A stretch of DNA of 64,000 bases, from NCBI GenBank assembly GCA_934541105.1, contig CAKTDA010000002.1, positions 62,001-126,000 on the forward strand. Reading direction: 5' to 3'. Position numbers and translations under genes: made by a program. Each line of letters opens with the position of its first letter. Position 1 is the stretch's first letter. This document shows positions 52,729-60,168 of this stretch, piece after piece. Origin of the DNA: an uncultured Luteitalea sp. (GTDB taxonomy: Bacteria; Acidobacteriota; Vicinamibacteria; Vicinamibacterales; Vicinamibacteraceae). The notes below the pieces were generated by a model. It was not told where the DNA came from. It saw only the letters and a program-made list of their open reading frames with translations, and did not search any database.

Positions 52729-52935
52729 ATGCCGTCGGGAACCATCGCTCGCCTGCTCATCGACAAAGGGTTCGGGTTCATCCGCGATGAGTCGGGTGTA
52801 GAACACTTCTTCCATCGCAGCGCCGTGCGCGGTGCCGTCTTCGAGCTGCTTCGCGAAGGCCAGCGCGTCGAGTTCAACGCGGAGGACTCCGGCAAGGGTC
52901 CGCGCGCGGGCGACGTGCGGCTGCTCGACGAGTAG
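52729..52935 (+). CDS. Cold-shock-domain protein (CspA-like)
   Basis: 68 residues from ATG 52729, with GGAGG 7 nt upstream. KGFGFIRDESGVEHFFHRSAV contains RNP1 (KGFGFI) and RNP2 (HFFHRSAV); the five-strand OB-fold is complete through DVRLLDE. It binds single-stranded RNA or DNA. The CGTGCTACCATC stretch near 52560 is a possible promoter region. A strong terminator follows 37 bp after the stop. Confidence 0.93.
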   Translation: MPSGTIARLLIDKGFGFIRDESGVEHFFHRSAVRGAVFELLREGQRVEFNAEDSGKGPRAGDVRLLDE

Positions 52936-52972
52936 CGTCGGGCGGCTCGCGGCCGCTGCGCCATCAACGAAG

Positions 52973-53000
52973 GGCCGGCATGGGAGGTGCCGGCCTTTTT
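52973..53000 (+). terminator. Intrinsic terminator after the cold-shock gene
   Basis: GGCCGGCA (52973-52980), a 7-nt loop, TGCCGGCC (52988-52995) and TTTTT. This 8-bp GC stem followed by a U-tract is the best terminator in the window. Confidence 0.9.
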
Positions 53001-53012
53001 CGTGCGCGATCA

Positions 53013-53108
53013 TGGCGGAAGCCCCTGGGAGTCGAACCCAGCCATCCTGCATCGCAGGACACCGCCGGTTTTGAAGACCGGGAGGGCCACCGGGCCCCGT
53101 TGGCTTCC
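53013..53108 (-). tRNA. selC: tRNA-Sec(TCA), selenocysteine
   Basis: A 96-nt tRNA on the minus strand with an extended D-arm (GGGCC.../GGCCC), anticodon stem CCGGT/ACCGG around CTTCAAA (anticodon TCA), and a long variable arm TCCTGC-GAT-GCAGGA. T-arm CTGGG/CCCAG with TTCGACT and an encoded CCA. The TCA anticodon and extra arm are diagnostic of tRNA-Sec. selA, selB and selD are not in this window. Confidence 0.95.
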
Positions 53109-53111
53109 TCC

Positions 53112-53807
53112 TCAGGCCTTCCCGAATACGTCGAGCACCGCTTCCACGTCGCTGAAGTCGTGAAAGACGATCCCCGCACCGGCAGCGACGAGCGACGCAC
53201 GATCGTAGTGCCCCGTCGCCACGCAGACCGCGCGCGCCCCGCCCACACGTGCCACCTCGACGTCGTTCGGCGTGTCGCCGATGATGATCACGTCCGACGC
53301 CTCGACCGGCTCGCCGACCCGTTCGAGATACCGCGACAGCGCCACCCCCAGCAGGTCGTTGCGGTCCACGGCATCCTCGCCGTAGGCACCCCATTCGAAG
53401 TAGCGCCAGAGATCGTAGTAGCCGAGCTTGATGCGCGCGGACTGCGAGAAGTTCCCGGTCAGCAACGCGACGTGGTACGCGCGATCGTCACGCACGCGGC
53501 CGAGGAGATCACGCACGCCCGGCAGTACGCCCGGCCCGCCGTCCACCCGGTGCAACTCCTCCTCGAGGAACACGCAGTAGGTGTCGCGGATGCGGTCGCG
53601 CAACTCCGGCGTGAGGTCACGACCGTCGATGGCCCGCAGGGCATCGCGCAGGATGATGCTGTCGGTGCGCCCGGCCACGGGAATGCCCTCGAGCGAACGC
53701 TCGACACCGAGCGTGACGTCCACCGCCCGCTTCATCGCCCGGTATCCGGCACCTCCGGTGGTGATCAGGGTGCCATCGATATCGAAGAGCAGCAGCGTCG
53801 TCTTCAT
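53112..53807 (-). CDS. HAD-family hydrolase, phosphoglycolate-phosphatase-like
   Basis: 231 residues. LLFDIDGTLITTGG carries the nucleophile and acid/base Asp pair, LLTGN is motif II (Thr), a Lys lies in SQSARIKLGYYD, and IIIGDTPNDVEVAR is motif IV. The helical cap (GYRAMKRAVDVTLG) resembles phosphoglycolate phosphatases; substrate unproven. It starts 4 nt after the tRNA-Sec 5' end on the same strand, so in transcription order it precedes the tRNA. Confidence 0.9.
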   Translation of the reverse strand: MKTTLLLFDIDGTLITTGGAGYRAMKRAVDVTLGVERSLEGIPVAGRTDSIILRDALRAIDGRDLTPELRDRIRDTYCVFLEEELHRVDGGPGVLPGVRDLLGRVRDDRAYHVALLTGNFSQSARIKLGYYDLWRYFEWGAYGEDAVDRNDLLGVALSRYLERVGEPVEASDVIIIGDTPNDVEVARVGGARAVCVATGHYDRASLVAAGAGIVFHDFSDVEAVLDVFGKA

Positions 53808-53810
53808 TCT

Positions 53811-53857
53811 CGGGACTCGGGGCTCGGGATCGGGGGTTCGGGATTCGGGCTACGTCA
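53811..53857. repeat. Degenerate 7-bp repeat CTCGGGA-type
   Basis: About six near-tandem 7-mers (CTCGGGA, CTCGGGG, CTCGGGA, TTCGGGA, TTCGGGC) fill the spacer between the HAD gene and the degenerate ABC gene. Confidence 0.6.
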
Positions 53858-54548
53858 ACGCGAGGGGCGTGAGCGCACCGGTCCCCGGGTGCAGCTGCAG
53901 GTGTCGCGTCGCCACGCGGCGCGCGAACTCGCGATCCTGGCTGCACGCCAGCATCGTCACCTGCCGCACGTCCAGCACGCGGCGGACGTCGTCGGCAAAC
54001 GCCGGTCGATCGGCGGCTTCCAGTGCCGCCGTCGGGTGTTCGAGCAGCAGCAACTGCGGCGAGAGTGCGATGGCCCGCGCGAGGTGGATCCGCATGCGGA
54101 TCGTCGGCGGCACCTCGTGCACCGGCCGTGCGAGCCAGTCGGCGTCGATGCCGGCTTCGATGGCCAGCGCGTCGACCTCCGGCACCATGTCGTCGGGCAG
54201 CGGATCGATGTCGATCGTCAGTGGGAGCGCGACGTTCTGTCGCACCGTCATCGCGTCGAGCAGGACGGCGCGCGCCGTGACGATGCCGAAGCGATCGAGT
54301 GAGGCAAGCCACGCCTCGCCATCGGTGACGCCGTGGGTCGGCTCGCCGAAGACCTGCACCTCGCCGTGATCCGGGAGGGTGGCGCCGTTGATCAGGTTGG
54401 TGACGACCTCGGCACCGATGACGTCGATGCCGCTGAGCACGACACGGTCGCCGTCAGCGAGGCTGAGGTCGAGCAGGCGCAGGGGGCGCAGGCCCCGGTA
54501 GTCCTTGATGACGCCGCTGCAGCGCACGACGATCGGCGCGGCGCTCAC
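53850..54548 (-). CDS. ABC-ATPase-like protein with degenerate nucleotide motifs
   Basis: 232 residues from GTG 54548, overlapping the stop of the Fur-rubrerythrin gene by 4 nt. The fold order is that of an ABC ATPase, but Walker A reads SGIDVIGAEVVTN (no GxxGxGKS), the signature LSGGQ is replaced by HEVPPTIRMRIHLARA, and only Walker B (QLLLLEHPTAALE) survives. ATP hydrolysis is therefore unlikely. Coupling to an iron/peroxide regulator suggests a structural or sensing part in Fe-S biology. No permease is adjacent. Confidence 0.75.
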   Translation of the reverse strand: MSAAPIVVRCSGVIKDYRGLRPLRLLDLSLADGDRVVLSGIDVIGAEVVTNLINGATLPDHGEVQVFGEPTHGVTDGEAWLASLDRFGIVTARAVLLDAMTVRQNVALPLTIDIDPLPDDMVPEVDALAIEAGIDADWLARPVHEVPPTIRMRIHLARAIALSPQLLLLEHPTAALEAADRPAFADDVRRVLDVRQVTMLACSQDREFARRVATRHLQLHPGTGALTPLALT

Positions 54549-55510
54549 GCGCGCGCCCCGGCCCGTCCCCTGTCCGAATCCTTGCGCTGCAGGATGCGGT
54601 ACTCGCGAATCAGCAGTTCGAGATGGTCGCGTTCCTCGTCGGCGAACTGGAGGAAGACGCGCTTGCCTTCCGAGTCCTCGAACTTCTCGCCATACCGCTT
54701 GAAGAAGCGATGCGAGCCGCGTTCGCAGCGGATGCCCAGCATGAGGGCGTCCTTGTCGCTCGTGATGTTGCGCAGGGCATCGACGCCGGCAGAGAACAGC
54801 CCGTTGGCCGCACCCTTGAAGAAGAGGAACTGCGGTTCGTCCTCGATGCCCGGATGGTCGGCGAGCAGTTGCCGGTACCGCCCTTCGAGGCGCTCGAGGT
54901 GGTCGTCCTCATCGGTCGAGAGACGCTCGAAGATGGAACGGGCCCGCGGGTCCTTCGTCATGGATGCCGCGCGCGTGTAGAACTCGCGGCCCGACTTCTC
55001 GGTGGCAATCGCGACGTGCAGCGCGTCGCGCGCGAAGAGTGCGTCGGTCGGATAGCGCTGCTCGCTCGGGCGTTCGCCCGTGGCGCACGCATGACACGTG
55101 CCGTAGAGCTGGACGACGGCCTGCCCCACCGAGAACCGGCGCGCCTCGGCGACCTCCTCGATCAACTGCTCGATGTCGGAGCTCAGGAACTCCATCTGCT
55201 GGTTGCACGACTTGCAGATGAGGTGGAAGTGCCGTGGATGCCGGTAGCTGTGCTCGTAGCGGAAGCGGCCTTCGCCGAAGTCCACCTTGCGCGCGATGCC
55301 TGCGGCTTCCATCCAGGCCAGCGTGCGGTACACGGTGGCCCGGCTGATCTGCTGATCCTCCTTGCGGATCAGGTCCACCAGGTCGTCGGCCGTGAGGTGC
55401 CCGTCCTGCGACAGGAACACGTCGACAATGCGATCGCGCTTCGTGGATCGCTTGCTGCCGGGTGGGCGCAGGCTCTCGACGAAGGCGGCAGGGGTCTTGT
55501 CTGGCTGCAT
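54545..55510 (-). CDS. Fur-family regulator fused to a rubrerythrin/ferritin-like domain
   Basis: 321 residues from ATG 55510. Residues ~15-145 are a Fur/PerR winged helix (KRSTKRDRIVDVFLSQDGHLTADDLV, RATVYRTLAWMEAAG) with zinc cysteines CKSC near 98 and CHAC near 139. Residues ~165-310 are a four-helix ferritin-like domain with ExxH motifs (IATEKSGREFY, DEDDHLERLEGRY, FADEERDHLELL) able to hold a di-iron site. A regulator with its own di-iron sensor or peroxidase is implied. It overlaps the degenerate ABC gene and lies 28 nt downstream of the A-type Fe-S gene. Confidence 0.9.
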   Translation of the reverse strand: MQPDKTPAAFVESLRPPGSKRSTKRDRIVDVFLSQDGHLTADDLVDLIRKEDQQISRATVYRTLAWMEAAGIARKVDFGEGRFRYEHSYRHPRHFHLICKSCNQQMEFLSSDIEQLIEEVAEARRFSVGQAVVQLYGTCHACATGERPSEQRYPTDALFARDALHVAIATEKSGREFYTRAASMTKDPRARSIFERLSTDEDDHLERLEGRYRQLLADHPGIEDEPQFLFFKGAANGLFSAGVDALRNITSDKDALMLGIRCERGSHRFFKRYGEKFEDSEGKRVFLQFADEERDHLELLIREYRILQRKDSDRGRAGARA

Positions 55511-55538
55511 GATGGGCGCCGGGCCCGCGAGGATCCGG

Positions 55539-55868
55539 CTAGACCGCGAACGACGACCCGCAGCCGCAGGTGGACTTGGCGTTCGGGTTCTTGATGGTGA
55601 AGCCGCCACCCGAGAGGTTGTCCACGAAGTCGACTTCGGCGCCCTTCAGGTAGCGCACGCTGATCGGATCCACGAACAGGCGCACACCGTTGGACTCGAC
55701 GATGCGATCGACGTCGGGCGCCGGCTCGCCATCCTCGATCATCAGCCCGTACTGGAAGCCGGAACAGCCGCCACCCTGCACGAAGACGCGGAGGCCCGCC
55801 GACGGCTTGCCTTCTTCGGTGAGCAGTTCGCCGATCTTCTCGGCCGCAATGGTAGTGACATTGATCAT
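55539..55868 (-). CDS. erpA: A-type Fe-S carrier (HesB/IscA/ErpA family)
   Basis: 109 residues from ATG 55868. LRVFVQGGGCSGFQYGL near residue 33 carries the first cysteine; the C-terminal STCGCGSSF near 101-107 carries the CxC pair. These three cysteines bind and hand on an Fe-S cluster. It is first in the run A-type carrier, Fur-rubrerythrin, degenerate ABC. ErpA versus IscA cannot be settled from the sequence. Confidence 0.9.
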   Translation of the reverse strand: MINVTTIAAEKIGELLTEEGKPSAGLRVFVQGGGCSGFQYGLMIEDGEPAPDVDRIVESNGVRLFVDPISVRYLKGAEVDFVDNLSGGGFTIKNPNAKSTCGCGSSFAV

Positions 55869-55976
55869 GGCGCTGAGGACTCCTCGAAACCTCATGGCAG
55901 TATAGCGAGGGGTCCAAGGCCCGGGCAACCGCCCGGACGGACGGGCCGCCCGCGGCCGTCGCCGCGTCCAATCCTC

Positions 55977-57425
55977 ATGGCTGGCACCGTGCACCCGATC
56001 TTCCTGGCCGGCGTCGCGCGCGAGACGAGCGCGAGCCTCGACGTCCGCAACCCGTACGACGGCACACTGGTCGCCCGCGTCGCCCTTGCCGGCGCCGCGG
56101 AGTACGAGGACGCCGCCCGCGCGTGCGTCGCGGCGGCTCCGGTGGTCTCGGCGCTCCCCGTCCACGAGCGGGCACGCATCCTGCGGGCCGTTTCTGCCGC
56201 CCTCGCGGCCGACCGCGAGGCGTTTGCCGGGCGAATCGTCCGGGAGTCCGGCAAGCCCCTTCGCGACGCGCGCACCGAAGTGGACCGCGCGACGATGACG
56301 TTCGAGGTGGCGGCCGAAGAGGCCCGGCGCCTGCCGGGCAGCGGAGACGTCGTCCCGATGGACCTCGCGCCCCACGGCGAGCACCGCATTGCCGTGACAC
56401 GCCGGGTGCCGATCGGCCCGATTGCCGCCATTTCCCCCTTCAACTTCCCGCTCAACCTCGTCGCCCACAAGCTCGCGCCCGCGCTCGCAGCCGGCAATCC
56501 CGTCGTGCTCAAACCGGCGAGCCGGACCCCGCTCTCGGCTCTCGCGCTTGCCGACATCATGCATGCCGCCGGGTTGCCACCCGGGGCTCTCAGCGTGCTG
56601 CCCATGAACCGGGAGACGGGCGACATGCTCGTCACCGACGACCGCTTCAGGTTGCTCACGTTCACCGGTTCGGCCGAGGTCGGCTGGGCATTGAAGGCAC
56701 GGGCGGGACGCAAGAAGGTGGTGCTCGAGCTCGGCGGCAACGCGGCGGTCATCGTCGACGAAAGTGCCGACCTGGATCATGCGGCCGATCGGGTGGCTGC
56801 CGGCGGCTTCGGGTACGCGGGGCAGAGCTGCATCGCCGTCCAGCGCGTCTACGTGCACGAGGCCGTCTGGGACGCCTTCGTGCCGGCACTCGTGGGCCGG
56901 GTGCGCGCGATTGCCGCAGGTGATCCTATGGACGAACGCACCACGGTAGGCCCGCTCATCAGTGGAGGGGACGTCGATCGCATCGAGGACTGGGTGCGGG
57001 AGGCCGTGGACCGTGGCGCCAGCGTCTTGTGCGGGGGGTCGCGCCTGTCCGACCGCCTGTATCCCGCGACGCTGCTGACGGGCGTCCCTCGTGACGCGCG
57101 CCTGTGCGCCGAAGAGGCGTTTGCGCCGGTCGTCGTCGTGGAGAAAGTACGCAGCGTGGACGAGGCGTTGGCGGCGGTCGACGACTCTGCCTTCGGCCTG
57201 CAGGCCGGGATCTTCACACGCGACATCGATACCGCGCTCGATGCATTCGACCGGCTCGAGGTCGGCGGACTGCTCGTCAACGACGTGCCGACCTACCGCA
57301 TCGACCACATGCCCTACGGCGGCGTGAAGGACTCGGGACTCGGCCGCGAGGGCCCGCGGTACGCGATCGAGGACATGACCGAACTGCGCCTGCTCGTCGT
57401 GCGCAGGCGGGATCGGCCTTCGTAG
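55977..57425 (+). CDS. Aldehyde dehydrogenase family protein
   Basis: 482 residues from ATG 55977. ISPFNFPLNLVAHKLAPALAAGNPVVLKPAS, FTGSAEVG (NAD-binding), VVLELGGNA with general-base Glu near 251, and GYAGQSCIAVQR with nucleophile Cys near 285 are all present. The enzyme should oxidise an aldehyde to the acid with NAD(P)+. Sequence style is nearest to glyceraldehyde-3-phosphate- or lactaldehyde-type ALDHs, but I would not assign a substrate. Confidence 0.93.
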   Translation: MAGTVHPIFLAGVARETSASLDVRNPYDGTLVARVALAGAAEYEDAARACVAAAPVVSALPVHERARILRAVSAALAADREAFAGRIVRESGKPLRDARTEVDRATMTFEVAAEEARRLPGSGDVVPMDLAPHGEHRIAVTRRVPIGPIAAISPFNFPLNLVAHKLAPALAAGNPVVLKPASRTPLSALALADIMHAAGLPPGALSVLPMNRETGDMLVTDDRFRLLTFTGSAEVGWALKARAGRKKVVLELGGNAAVIVDESADLDHAADRVAAGGFGYAGQSCIAVQRVYVHEAVWDAFVPALVGRVRAIAAGDPMDERTTVGPLISGGDVDRIEDWVREAVDRGASVLCGGSRLSDRLYPATLLTGVPRDARLCAEEAFAPVVVVEKVRSVDEALAAVDDSAFGLQAGIFTRDIDTALDAFDRLEVGGLLVNDVPTYRIDHMPYGGVKDSGLGREGPRYAIEDMTELRLLVVRRRDRPS

Positions 57426-57496
57426 GCACGGGGTACGCCCTTTGCAGTCATTGCCGTCAGCGCGCCCCGGCGCGCTCCCGAAAGGACGAGATACCC

Positions 57497-58423
57497 ATGA
57501 GAAGTGGACATACCCGCCTGGTCCTGCCCGCCCTGGTCCTGCTGCTGGGCGTGGCGTGCACCTCCAGCCAGGGGGATGCGCCGTCGGAGACCACGCACCA
57601 GGCACAGACGCCAGCAGAGCCGGCGCCGACGCAGGACGCAACCACCCCGGCTGGAACCGAGGCCGATCTCGCGCCGCCTGAACAGGCCCAGCCGGCGCCG
57701 CCGGCAAGTGCCGTGGCGCCAGTCGATCGCCCGACCACGCGACAGGCCCGCCCGCCGGTCCGGCCGACCCGGTCTTCCACACCGGCCGCAGACAACACCC
57801 CCGACCGTGCGTCCGCTCCGGCTCCCGCCGACATCGCGCGCCCCGCGGAGGTTCGTGAGGCGGCCCCCGAGGCACCGCGACCAGCCCCCACGCGGATGGT
57901 CTCGATTCCGGCCGAGACACGGTTGCCGCTCGTGCTGCAGGACGCGATCGGCTCGGACACCAGCGCCGTGGAGGACCGCGTGCAAGCCCGCGTGGCGAGC
58001 GACGTGGTCGTGGATGACACCGTGGTGATTCCCGAGGGCTCCCGCGTGGCAGGTCGTGTCACGTACGCGCAGCCGAGCGGTCGTGTGAAGGGTCGCGCAG
58101 GGCTGACGGTCCGCTTCCACACGCTGACGATCGGGTCGCAGACGTACGACATCACCGCCGAGCCGTTCCGACGCGAGGCGCCGGGCACGAAGGCGAAGGA
58201 CGTCCGCGACATCGGCATCGGCGCGGGTGCCGGTGCGGTGATCGGCGGCATCATCGGCGGACGCAAGGGCGCCGGCATCGGTGCCGCGGTCGGCGGTGCC
58301 GGCGGCGCGGGCAAGGTGCTGGCCACGAGCGGCGAGGAGGTCCGACTGGCGGCGGGGACGTCACTGACGACCCGGCTTGCCGAACCCCTCGTCGTGGAGG
58401 CGGCCCGCGGCGGGTCGCGTTAG
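57497..58423 (+). CDS. Lipoprotein with Pro/Ala-rich region and Gly-rich tail
   Basis: 308 residues from ATG 57497, with AAAGGA upstream. LVLPALVLLLGVACTSS has a lipobox (LGVAC), so it is probably lipidated at Cys 21. Residues ~25-130 are disordered (Pro/Ala/Thr). Residues ~133-240 form a beta domain (MVSIPAETRLPLVLQDAI, VIPEGSRVAGRVTYAQPSGR) like outer-membrane-stability or conjugation-type beta-barrel domains. The end is a glycine-zipper (GIGAGAGAVIGGIIGG). The gene is followed 17 bp later by a methyltransferase. Confidence 0.75.
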   Translation: MRSGHTRLVLPALVLLLGVACTSSQGDAPSETTHQAQTPAEPAPTQDATTPAGTEADLAPPEQAQPAPPASAVAPVDRPTTRQARPPVRPTRSSTPAADNTPDRASAPAPADIARPAEVREAAPEAPRPAPTRMVSIPAETRLPLVLQDAIGSDTSAVEDRVQARVASDVVVDDTVVIPEGSRVAGRVTYAQPSGRVKGRAGLTVRFHTLTIGSQTYDITAEPFRREAPGTKAKDVRDIGIGAGAGAVIGGIIGGRKGAGIGAAVGGAGGAGKVLATSGEEVRLAAGTSLTTRLAEPLVVEAARGGSR

Positions 58424-58440
58424 GTAGACTTGCCGACGCC

Positions 58441-59199
58441 ATGAGCACGCGCGTCACACGCCGCGGGAATCGGGCAGCGCAGACGGCCGCGCTCGGGGCC
58501 GGGCTCACGGCCCTGGCCCTGGCCGCCGGCGTCGCGTCGCTGGCGGCTCAGGCGCCGCAGGCACCCGCACCGGCAGCCGTCCGGCAGAACAGGCCGGCCG
58601 CGGCGACTCCGGCCCCGCAACGGGGCCACGGGCGGCTGTTCCAGCCGCACGAACTGGGCATGCTCGAGGGTCCCGATCGCGAGGCCTGGCAGCGGCCCGA
58701 CCAGATCATGGACGCGCTCGGCATCGGGGACGGGTCCGTGGTGGCCGACCTCGGGGCCGGGGGCGGCTGGTTCACGGTGCGCCTGGCCAGGCGGGTCGGC
58801 CCGAACGGCCTCGTGTACGCCGAGGACATCCAGCCGCAGATGATCGAGGCGATTCACCGGCGTGTCGCCCGCGAGGGGCTCGGCAACGTCGTCCCCGTGC
58901 TCGGCTCGGCCGACAGCCCGGCCCTTCCCTCGTCGTCGGTGGACGCCGCGCTGATGGTCGAGACGTTGTACGAGGTCGAGAACCGTCAGCAACTGCTGAC
59001 GAATATCCGTGAGGCGCTGAAGCCCGGCGGCCGCCTCGGCATCGTCGAGTACCGCACCGATGGCGGGGGTCCAGGGCCCGCCCCGGAGATGCGCCTCTCC
59101 GAGCAGCAGGTCGTCGGCACGGCGGAAGCCGCAGGGTTCCGGCTGCTCAGGCAGGAACAGTTCCTCCCGTACCAGTACCTGCTCATCTTCGTCCGCTGA
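58441..59199 (+). CDS. Class I SAM methyltransferase with N-terminal signal/anchor
   Basis: 252 residues from ATG 58441; TAGACT lies 10 nt upstream and no Shine-Dalgarno is seen. Residues 1-35 hold a hydrophobic stretch (TALALAAGVASLAAQAP). VVADLGAGGGWFTVRLARRV near 100 is motif I, VYAEDIQPQMIE motif II and ALKPGGRLGIVEY motif V/VI. Methylated substrate unknown. Such signal-bearing methyltransferases recur in acidobacterial genomes; how they would obtain SAM is unclear. Confidence 0.8.
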   Translation: MSTRVTRRGNRAAQTAALGAGLTALALAAGVASLAAQAPQAPAPAAVRQNRPAAATPAPQRGHGRLFQPHELGMLEGPDREAWQRPDQIMDALGIGDGSVVADLGAGGGWFTVRLARRVGPNGLVYAEDIQPQMIEAIHRRVAREGLGNVVPVLGSADSPALPSSSVDAALMVETLYEVENRQQLLTNIREALKPGGRLGIVEYRTDGGGPGPAPEMRLSEQQVVGTAEAAGFRLLRQEQFLPYQYLLIFVR

Positions 59200-59228
59200 A
59201 CACCCCGCCGGCTGGGGTATCGTTCCGC

Positions 59229-60158
59229 ATGCCCACACGGATGGTGCGCGCGACGGGGCTCGTCGCGGTGCTCGGCATGCTCGGCGTCGCCGGCTGGATG
59301 CTGGCGCCTCCGCGCGAGGCCATGCGAGGCCACACGACGAGCGGCACGGCGCGCGCGCCGGTTGCGCCCCGGGCGCTGATCCGGATGCCGGGCACGCCCG
59401 AAGAGCGGCGGCTCGCACTCCGCAACAGGCTCTACGAGGAACTCCAGCCCGTGCGGCTCGAGCAGTGCGCGATGGAGCGGGTGGGCGAAGCGCAGGACGG
59501 CGGGTACCTGCTCTGCGCCAACCTGCTCGACGTCGAGGCCGGCTACTCGTACGGCATCAACAACTACGACGGCTGGGGATGCGGCATCGCGACGCAGTAC
59601 GAGGTGCCGGTCCACCAGTACGACTGCTTCGACACGCGCGCGCCGCAGTGCGCCACCGGCACCACGCGGTTCCACGCCGAGTGCATCGGCGGTGAGGCCT
59701 CGACCGACGCGGACGGACGCCGCTTCGACACGCTGGCCGCGCAGCTGCGGCGCAACGGCGACGCCAGCCGTCGTGTGGTGGTGAAGATGGACGTCGAAGG
59801 AGCCGAGTGGGAGAGCCTGCTCGCGACGCCCCGTGAGGTGCTGGAGCGCATCGATCAGCTCACGCTCGAACTGCACGAGAAGAGCGTGGATCTCTGGACG
59901 TACTACCTCGTCGTGATGAAGTTGAAGGACGTCTTCCACATCGTCAACCTCCACTTCAACAACTACGCGTGCCGCCCGGGGCTCGATCCCTTCCCGAGCT
60001 GGGCCTACGAAGTGCTGCTCGTCAACAAGCGCTTCGGCGAGGCGTCGCGCGACACCTCGCCGGTCCTGCGCCCCCATCCCCTCGATACGCCGAACGACCC
60101 GCGGACACCCGACTGCCAGTACGTCGCCCAGGGCGTTGGCGCGCGACCCGGGCCCTGA
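59229..60158 (+). CDS. FkbM/METTL24-like methyltransferase with N-terminal membrane anchor
   Basis: 309 residues from ATG 59229; TATCGT ends 5 nt upstream. VRATGLVAVLGMLGVAGWML is a single TM segment (type II anchor likely). GEAQDGGYLLC near 95 and VVVKMDVEGAEWESLLA near 180 are the FkbM/METTL24 signatures. Cysteines (CAMERV, CGIAT, CFDTRAPQC) suggest disulfides, consistent with a periplasmic location. It shares the strand and close spacing of the preceding methyltransferase. Confidence 0.75.
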   Translation: MPTRMVRATGLVAVLGMLGVAGWMLAPPREAMRGHTTSGTARAPVAPRALIRMPGTPEERRLALRNRLYEELQPVRLEQCAMERVGEAQDGGYLLCANLLDVEAGYSYGINNYDGWGCGIATQYEVPVHQYDCFDTRAPQCATGTTRFHAECIGGEASTDADGRRFDTLAAQLRRNGDASRRVVVKMDVEGAEWESLLATPREVLERIDQLTLELHEKSVDLWTYYLVVMKLKDVFHIVNLHFNNYACRPGLDPFPSWAYEVLLVNKRFGEASRDTSPVLRPHPLDTPNDPRTPDCQYVAQGVGARPGP

Positions 60159-60168
60159 GCGGGCAGGT

